A DNA stretch of 64,000 nucleotides from Prochlorococcus marinus XMU1402. Its GTDB lineage: Bacteria; Cyanobacteriota; Cyanobacteriia; PCC-6307; Cyanobiaceae. Both the position numbers and the translations under genes were made by a program. Under the pieces are notes generated by a model. It made no database searches. It worked only from the letters and a program-made list of their open reading frames with translations, and had not been told where the DNA came from. How positions within the stretch are numbered: position 1 is the stretch's first letter; each line of letters starts with the position of its first letter. The DNA lies in the NCBI RefSeq assembly GCF_017696205.1, contig NZ_JAAORD010000001.1:558001-622000 (forward strand), in the 5' to 3' direction. This document shows, in pieces, positions 59,048 through 64,000 of this stretch.

Positions 59048-59083
59048 GAACCCTAGAATGGTAATAGCATAAATTTTATCTTA

Positions 59084-59341
59084 ATGTCATTTACTCCCTA
59101 CGATATTCCACCTCAAGAAAATAAAGGGAAGTGGTTTAGGAGTCATTTACTCGGAAGGGAAATCGAACTTGGTGAATTGTATAGTCTTGGATCAAATGAT
59201 TTAGATTTGCTTATGGCGGAAACTGCAGAAATCAGAAGCGATCTTGATTTTAAGGAAAAAAATATAGGCAAATTTAGGACCGCAGGATATTTTTTGGAGT
59301 TAGCAAGAATAATTGAGAAAAGGAAGTTGTTGGAAAGTTAA
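59084..59341 (+). CDS. small conserved protein, function unknown
   Basis: The 85-residue soluble protein has no signal or membrane helix. It opens with SFTPYDIPPQENKGKWFRS and has two helices with LGSNDLDLLMAETAEIRSDL and ELARIIEKRKLLES. The spacing to gltS is 36 bp, so it may share its transcript. Its stop overlaps the convergent GST gene stop by 4 bp. I do not recognise the family. Confidence 0.6.
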   Translation: MSFTPYDIPPQENKGKWFRSHLLGREIELGELYSLGSNDLDLLMAETAEIRSDLDFKEKNIGKFRTAGYFLELARIIEKRKLLES

Positions 59342-59997
59342 TTAGATGGGAAATAATTCTTTTTAGAATATGGTTCCCATAATTCGTATTTATACATTAA
59401 GGATTTAAATTCTCTATTTTTCTCAAATGAATCTAACCAGTTTTTTATTGAGGATTCAAAATAATTTGTTCTTTTTTGACTTTCACAAGCGATTCTAAAT
59501 TGTCTTACAAAAGGCCAAATAGACCAATCAGCGATTGTGGGACTATCTCCAAAAAGGTATTTATTTTCTGCAAGAAGATCGTTCAATCTCTTTATAAATT
59601 TAATCGCATTTGTGAAATTAAATTCTTCATCACTATTCTTATATCTTGTAGCATATTTAAATCGATCTAAATGATATTTGAATTCGTTATCGTTTTCATT
59701 AATGATTTCAAAAATATTTTCTTTTTTGTCCTCAGGAAAATAAATTGATTTGATGTTTTCCTTTTTTGACTCTGAGAGAGCCCACAGGATAATTTCAAGA
59801 CTTTCTTCAATAACTTCACTATTTTCTTTTATAAGTATTGGAACAGTTTTTGTCTTTGAATTATTTAAAAAATCTAGAGGTTTATTTTTTAAATCAATTT
59901 CTCTTATCTCTACTTTTATTTCACAAATTAACAGGGCCCATCTTGCACGAATTGCATATGGACATCTTCGAAATGAATATAAAATATCGTTTTTCAT
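59338..59997 (-). CDS. glutathione S-transferase-like protein
   Basis: The 219-residue protein has a thioredoxin-like N-terminal domain (about 1-75): YSFRRCPYAIRARWALLICE with a glutaredoxin-like CPYA active site, then EIDLKNKPLDFL and the cis-Pro VPILI. A helical C-terminal domain (about 90-210) contains FGDSPTIADWSIWPFVRQF, the GST N-capping motif. A Cys in place of Ser/Tyr suggests an omega- or GSTU-like thiol transferase or reductase. The substrate is unknown. It is divergent from the gene at 60072. Confidence 0.8.
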   Translation of the reverse strand: MKNDILYSFRRCPYAIRARWALLICEIKVEIREIDLKNKPLDFLNNSKTKTVPILIKENSEVIEESLEIILWALSESKKENIKSIYFPEDKKENIFEIINENDNEFKYHLDRFKYATRYKNSDEEFNFTNAIKFIKRLNDLLAENKYLFGDSPTIADWSIWPFVRQFRIACESQKRTNYFESSIKNWLDSFEKNREFKSLMYKYELWEPYSKKNYFPSN

Positions 59998-60071
59998 ATT
60001 GTAAAAACTTTTAATTTCCCTAATTCTTTTAGTATTATTTAAGTAGGAACAGTATTAATTTTACAACGCAA

Positions 60072-60614
60072 ATGTCAGGATATGTTTACCTTATTAGAGT
60101 TGGTGACCTTTATAGGATTGGGAAAACGGATGATCTTGAAAAGAAAATTAAGAAATTAAAGCCAGATGAATTATTAACATCAATTATGACAAAGGAGCCA
60201 GAAACTCTTGAAGCAAGATTACTAAGAAAATACAAGTCGCAAAGAATCCCTGAAACTGGTTATTTAAAACTTTCGAAAAGACAAATTAGAGAATGTAAAA
60301 AGCAATTTGAATTAAAGGGTAGCTTACCTCATACTTTAGATGCTGAAGTTTCCATAACTCTATATGCATCTTTTTTATTGTTTTCATTAAGTTCCTTTAT
60401 TTTTAATTATTTAAATTTTGGATTTGTAAAATCTATATCTTATTCTTTCGGAATGGCATCTCTACCAATGGTTGTATTATTTATTACAGGTAGTTTTGGC
60501 GGATACTTTTCTGAAGATTTATCTCTTTTTTCATTGTTAACTAATCGAATAAAAGGTTTATTTATTGCAATTGCAATGCTTTCAATGGCTTACTTAATTT
60601 TCAATTTAGGTTAA
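60072..60614 (+). CDS. GIY-YIG/T5orf172-like domain fused to membrane helices
   Basis: The 180-residue protein has an N-terminal domain (about 1-75) like GIY-YIG nucleases of the T5orf172 type: GYVYLIRVGDLYRIGKTDD gives the two strands, and EARLLRKYKSQRIPETGYLKL resembles the later E/F...R...GE/W segment. The usual GEWF Glu is not clear (ETGYLKL). The C-terminal half has about three membrane helices (near 96-115, 122-145 and 160-178). A nuclease activity is doubtful. The fusion may tether a DNA- or RNA-binding domain to a membrane. Its stop overlaps the convergent SDR gene by 4 bp. Confidence 0.6.
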   Translation: MSGYVYLIRVGDLYRIGKTDDLEKKIKKLKPDELLTSIMTKEPETLEARLLRKYKSQRIPETGYLKLSKRQIRECKKQFELKGSLPHTLDAEVSITLYASFLLFSLSSFIFNYLNFGFVKSISYSFGMASLPMVVLFITGSFGGYFSEDLSLFSLLTNRIKGLFIAIAMLSMAYLIFNLG

Positions 60615-61318
60615 ATTTCATAATTACAATTTAAGGCAATTTCAAATGGAACTGATTGGGTAGGTAACTTCAGAATAGTTGAGCATATTTCAGCAATATC
60701 TTCAGGCTGTGTCATGCTTGATTTGTCTAGGGAAGAAATATTTTGGGCCATTTCTGTATTAACCCAACTTGGGCAAATTGCTGAAATCCTTATATTTTTC
60801 TCCCAACCTTTATTTTTCATTGTTTGGCATAACCCCATCAAAGCAAATTTTGAAGAAGAATAAGCAGCTAAATCCCCTTTAGATCTTTTCCCACTCATTG
60901 AAACTAAAACAATAATTCTTCCTCTACCTGAGGCACATAAGTGTTCCCAAGAAAGCCTACATAAATTCCAAATTGCCAAAAAGTTGATATTGAGTGTATT
61001 TAAAATATCATCTTCATCTCCATCTTTGTATAAGAAAGGAACCTTCGATAATACTCCAGAACAATTTATTACTGAATCAAATCCACCAAATTTATCTACG
61101 GTATTCTTTATCCAATTTTCGGCTGTAATTTTTTTTGATGCATCATATTGGTTGATTATAATTTTCCCTTCTGGCCATTTTTTTGGATCAATAGCACTTC
61201 CTTTTAATGATTCTAAATCTCTTATGCCAACACTAATTCTATTGCCTTCCTTTAATTCTTTATGTGCAATATTTAGTCCAATACCTCTACTGGCTCCACT
61301 TATTAGGATGGTTCTCAT
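60611..61318 (-). CDS. short-chain dehydrogenase/reductase (classical SDR)
   Basis: The 235-residue protein is a classical SDR: the cofactor loop ILISGASRGIGLNIA at the N terminus, an NCSG strand, IVLVSMSGKR with the catalytic Ser, and AAYSSSKFALMGL with Tyr-x-x-x-Lys. The final sequence (VNTEMAQNISS) is typical of the family. The substrate is unknown. It is 7 bp downstream of crtL-e on the same strand, which could link it to carotenoid or other lipid metabolism, but that is weak evidence. Confidence 0.8.
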   Translation of the reverse strand: MRTILISGASRGIGLNIAHKELKEGNRISVGIRDLESLKGSAIDPKKWPEGKIIINQYDASKKITAENWIKNTVDKFGGFDSVINCSGVLSKVPFLYKDGDEDDILNTLNINFLAIWNLCRLSWEHLCASGRGRIIVLVSMSGKRSKGDLAAYSSSKFALMGLCQTMKNKGWEKNIRISAICPSWVNTEMAQNISSLDKSSMTQPEDIAEICSTILKLPTQSVPFEIALNCNYEI

Positions 61319-61325
61319 TTTTTAA

Positions 61326-62609
61326 CTATATGTTTGGAAAAATTATCCTTAGTAACATTTTAAATTCTCTACCATGCATAATCATAAGACCTTTCTTTAC
61401 ACTCCATGGAGCCTTTATAAACATAACGCACATCGCATAGACAATCTCTCTTAAGGAAAGAGTATCAGTTAGAAAACCATACCATTGATTTTTAGGTAAT
61501 TGGAAAAAACTACCAAAAAATTCTCTCAATAACTTCTCGTCAAACCTCATGAGTTTTTCTAACCCAAATTGGTAAAGTGATTTCTTCCTAATTAATTCTT
61601 TTGACCATAAAGTTTCCCAACCTTTTCTAGCTATATGATAGGTACTTAGATTTTTGTTTTTAATTGCTTCTGAAACTGCTTTTGCTACAAGTGGAGCTCT
61701 TCTTAAAACATTACCAATTAAATATCCAGAGGCAGGATGTACCATTGAAGCAGCACCACCATATCCAAGTATTTGTTGTTTGAAATCTGGTATTGGCATA
61801 TTCATAGGGAGAAATAAGCCAAGCTCTTCATGTTGCATGCTTGTGATTGATATATTTCGATAAGAAAGCCTCTTCTCTAGTCTCTCTTTTAAATTTTCCA
61901 TTGTTAGAGGATTTACTAAACCTAGAGATGTCTCTTCAAGAAAATATTTCCCATCCCCCATATCCATGGCATAAAGAAAAGTGGGCGGTTCTTTTTTTTG
62001 CTCATCGTTAAGATGGTCATTTCTATAGTCCATTAATACAAACTGCCCTTTCTTAAGTGGAGGTTTACTAAAATTACCTACTATCCCATAACAAGTTTGG
62101 ACTGCTAAGGGACCACACGTTTTTAATTTAAGAAAAACAGGATCATATCCTGTTGCATCTACTACTAATCTTGCAGAGTAAGTCTTGCCATCTCTTGTAG
62201 TTACTGTACTTTTGTATTTTTCAAAATGTATTTTGTTTGCAAAGCCTTGATGCCATTTAATAAGAGACTTATTGCATTCATTAAACCAATAATTGTGAAG
62301 TTTCTTCTTATCAAATAGTCCATAATCTAGTGAATGTTCCGTGGCTTTATTCTCGTCGTCCTTTTCTTCTAAAGCGCCATGCCCAAAAAAACTTACAGTA
62401 TTCTTCCATCTATATTCAAGTAAATCCTGAAGCCCAAGTTGATCAACTTCCTCCCCCCAAATACCATAAGTGTTTGGCCAAGGTTCATCTGGTCCATTTG
62501 GAGAAAGAACTTCAACATCTAATTTTTCCTTTCCCAAAGCTGATGCAATTGCCATTCCCGCAGGCCCTGCTCCCAAAACAAGAACATCTGTCATGCTTTC
62601 TTTTGACAT
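61326..62609 (-). CDS. crtL-e: lycopene cyclase (epsilon type)
   Basis: This FAD/NAD-dependent enzyme cyclises lycopene ends to carotenes. The 427-residue protein has the dinucleotide loop VLVLGAGPAGMAIASALGK, PWPNTYGIWGEEVDQLGL and FLYAMDMGDGKYFLEETSL, the catalytic cyclase region, followed by LPMNMPIP and GYGGAASMVHPASGYLIG. These are the CrtL signatures. As I recall, in MED4 the gene in this position near pcbA encodes the epsilon/beta bifunctional cyclase that makes the alpha-carotene needed with divinyl chlorophyll b; the choice of epsilon over beta here rests on that recalled synteny. Confidence 0.85.
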   Translation of the reverse strand: MSKESMTDVLVLGAGPAGMAIASALGKEKLDVEVLSPNGPDEPWPNTYGIWGEEVDQLGLQDLLEYRWKNTVSFFGHGALEEKDDENKATEHSLDYGLFDKKKLHNYWFNECNKSLIKWHQGFANKIHFEKYKSTVTTRDGKTYSARLVVDATGYDPVFLKLKTCGPLAVQTCYGIVGNFSKPPLKKGQFVLMDYRNDHLNDEQKKEPPTFLYAMDMGDGKYFLEETSLGLVNPLTMENLKERLEKRLSYRNISITSMQHEELGLFLPMNMPIPDFKQQILGYGGAASMVHPASGYLIGNVLRRAPLVAKAVSEAIKNKNLSTYHIARKGWETLWSKELIRKKSLYQFGLEKLMRFDEKLLREFFGSFFQLPKNQWYGFLTDTLSLREIVYAMCVMFIKAPWSVKKGLMIMHGREFKMLLRIIFPNI

Positions 62610-62834
62610 TAAATATAAATCTTATGATTAAAGAAATTTATTGAACAAAATATAATTTCTGCTATTGTTTTTTTATATTCCATCCATTAATGGTAACGAG
62701 AGTAGATTAATAATAATCAAATTACTTAAATACTAGTGACTAAGTTTTCTGTGTTTTAACAATAATTTATAAGATTACAAAATAAAAAAAACTTAATTAA
62801 TTTTTTTATCATAAAAAATAATACAGGAATTGAA

Positions 62835-63836
62835 ATGATTAAAAATAAAAATATTTTAATTACTGGAGGTAATTCAGGTATAGGGTTTTTTGCCATTATT
62901 AATTTACTGAAAACGAAAAATAATTTATATGTTGTAATAAAAAACGAATTTAGAAAGAATGAATTTCTCAAGAAAATTGAGAAATATTTTGATAAAAATC
63001 ACCTTGGTAAATTTTTAAACATTATTGAAAATTGTGATCTTTCCGATCTAAAGAATATAAATAAAATTAAAGATTTTTTTATTAGTAAAAAGATTTTTTT
63101 AGATGTAGTTGTTTTAAATGCAGGATTACAATATACAGGCTCTTTTTACCCTAGGGTATCAAAACAAGGCATAGAACTAACTTTTGCGGTAAATCATCTT
63201 GCACATTTTTACTTGGTAAATATCCTAAAAGATTTTGTTAGAGATAAAGAAGAATCTAGAATCATTATTACATCATCAGATGTTCATGACCCCAAAAGTT
63301 CAGGGGGCAATATAGGAAAGAAAGCAGGACTTAATAACCTAGTTGATTTCAGAAAAAAAGTAACTGGGCAATTTTTAAATTTCAATGCTGATGAAGCTTA
63401 TAAAAATAGTAAGTTATGTAATATTTTGTTTGCTAAAGAACTTGAAAAAAAATTAAAAATCTCTTCTAGTAAAATTTCTGTAATTACTTGGGCCCCTGGT
63501 CTTGTAATACCAAATGATGATTCCGGTTTTTTTAGATATAGTAAACGTTTTAATCTCTTTGGATATTTAATTTTTTCTAAAGCTGCAAAAGATATTTTTG
63601 GGATTTCTGAAAATATAGAAAATGCTGGAAAAATACTTTCTAAGATTGTTCTTGATAAAAATTATAATAATATTGGTTTCCTACATTTAAGTAATAAACT
63701 TATATCTTTTAAAAAACATAAATTAGTTAAAAGTAATGTTAGTGATGAAGCAAATAGTGCTGAGTTAGCATCAAAACTCTGGATTTTAAGTGAAGAGATT
63801 TGCCGATCATTTGGCTTTGTTACTTTCAATATTTAA
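62835..63836 (+). CDS. SDR protein resembling light-dependent protochlorophyllide reductase
   Basis: The 333-residue protein is an SDR with ILITGGNSGIGFFAI at the N terminus, the NAG-like VVLNAGLQYTG, FAVNHLAHFYLVNIL, IIITSSDVHDP with the catalytic Ser region, and YKNSKLCNILFAKEL with Tyr-x-x-x-Lys. The NHLAHF and YKNSKLCN patterns and the length resemble POR and its paralogues, but the true por usually carries conserved Cys in other places. A pigment or quinone reductase role is possible. An AGGA-type ribosome site precedes its ATG. A perfect 10-bp palindrome (CCATTAATGG, 62684-62693) lies between it and crtL-e. Confidence 0.7.
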   Translation: MIKNKNILITGGNSGIGFFAIINLLKTKNNLYVVIKNEFRKNEFLKKIEKYFDKNHLGKFLNIIENCDLSDLKNINKIKDFFISKKIFLDVVVLNAGLQYTGSFYPRVSKQGIELTFAVNHLAHFYLVNILKDFVRDKEESRIIITSSDVHDPKSSGGNIGKKAGLNNLVDFRKKVTGQFLNFNADEAYKNSKLCNILFAKELEKKLKISSSKISVITWAPGLVIPNDDSGFFRYSKRFNLFGYLIFSKAAKDIFGISENIENAGKILSKIVLDKNYNNIGFLHLSNKLISFKKHKLVKSNVSDEANSAELASKLWILSEEICRSFGFVTFNI

Positions 63837-64000
63837 GGTTTGTGTTGGGAATGCAAACTCAATATTATTAACTGCGAATTCCTCAATTATTTTTAAATTT
63901 ATAGATTGTTGAGCTTCCATTGCGGCAAGATAATTATTGGTTGGTATGTAATAAACAAGTTCGAAATTAAGACTGAAGTCTCCAAAATCTGTGAAATGAC
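63807..64000 (-). CDS. mechanosensitive channel (MscS family), C-terminal fragment
   Basis: The minus strand, read from the window edge, gives 63 residues ending at a TGA (63807-63809). The segment DFGDFSLNFELVYYIPTNNY, then QQSINLKIIEEFAVNNIEFA and FPTQTLNI match the cytoplasmic C-terminal beta domain of MscS channels. The membrane domain lies outside the window. Its end overlaps the convergent POR-like SDR gene by 30 bp. Confidence 0.75.
   Translation of the reverse strand, partial: HFTDFGDFSLNFELVYYIPTNNYLAAMEAQQSINLKIIEEFAVNNIEFAFPTQTLNIESNKAK

Noticed and set aside
1-64000. tRNA, rRNA, CRISPR array, transposase or prophage genes
   Set aside because: No cloverleaf-like sequence in the spacers, no spaced direct-repeat array and no integrase or transposase motif was found by reading the spacers and proteins.

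Overview
The window is about 31% G+C by eye and carries a densely packed, almost entirely housekeeping gene set of a marine picocyanobacterium. The best fit is a high-light-adapted Prochlorococcus. The main evidence is a Pcb chlorophyll a/b antenna gene, a lycopene cyclase of the crtL type, plastocyanin, solanesyl diphosphate synthase, menaquinone/phylloquinone genes, a CP43-like light-harvesting protein instead of phycobilisome genes, very short spacers, many overlapping gene ends and frequent TTG starts. From memory, the pcbA to crtL-e gene order resembles that of strain MED4; this was not checked.

Layout. 1-3138: a cyAbrB regulator fragment, a YCII-domain protein, a GTG-started group 2 sigma factor followed by a YkvA/HTH pair, and hisIE. 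3202-14024: a PTPS/QueD-like protein, clpB, petE, an epimerase, hemE, glgB, a CocE-type hydrolase and three small proteins. 14077-24045: a very long TamB/Tic236-like protein, proA, folB, a lipase-like protein, an M3 peptidase and ndhD. 24125-29475: thrB, glk, thrS, trpS and an RG-rich protein. 29640-34716: a DUF697 protein, a Mn/Zn-type ABC transporter and a translationally coupled DUF4336 protein. 34723-44874: DUF760, lepB, menD, menB, glgA, murF, glmU, mnmC-like and aroA. 45008-49469: comB, a nitrilase, a coupled amidase-murI pair and solanesyl diphosphate synthase. 49563-55956: acs, DUF1350, an exonuclease, a pentad-repeat/DUF3721 protein, hisS and small proteins. 56000-64000: a 58-aa ORF, the pcbA control region and gene with its terminator, a GltS-like carrier, a GST, a nuclease-like membrane protein, an SDR, crtL-e, a POR-like SDR and the tail of an MscS channel gene.

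The genes together serve pigment and quinone synthesis (hemE, crtL-e, menD/menB, sds), electron transport (petE, ndhD, pcbA), glycogen storage (glgA, glgB), the cell wall (murF, glmU, murI, amidase), amino acids (hisIE, proA, thrB, aroA), translation (thrS, trpS, hisS) and protein quality control (clpB, lepB, M3 peptidase). I found no rRNA, tRNA, CRISPR array, prophage, transposase or genomic-island signature. The most interesting items are an HLR1-like RpaB site upstream of pcbA, an apparent ATT start codon in comB, a twelve-pentad glycine-repeat protein with a DUF3721 tail, a GIY-YIG-like domain joined to membrane helices, and a PTPS homologue that lacks one canonical zinc histidine.
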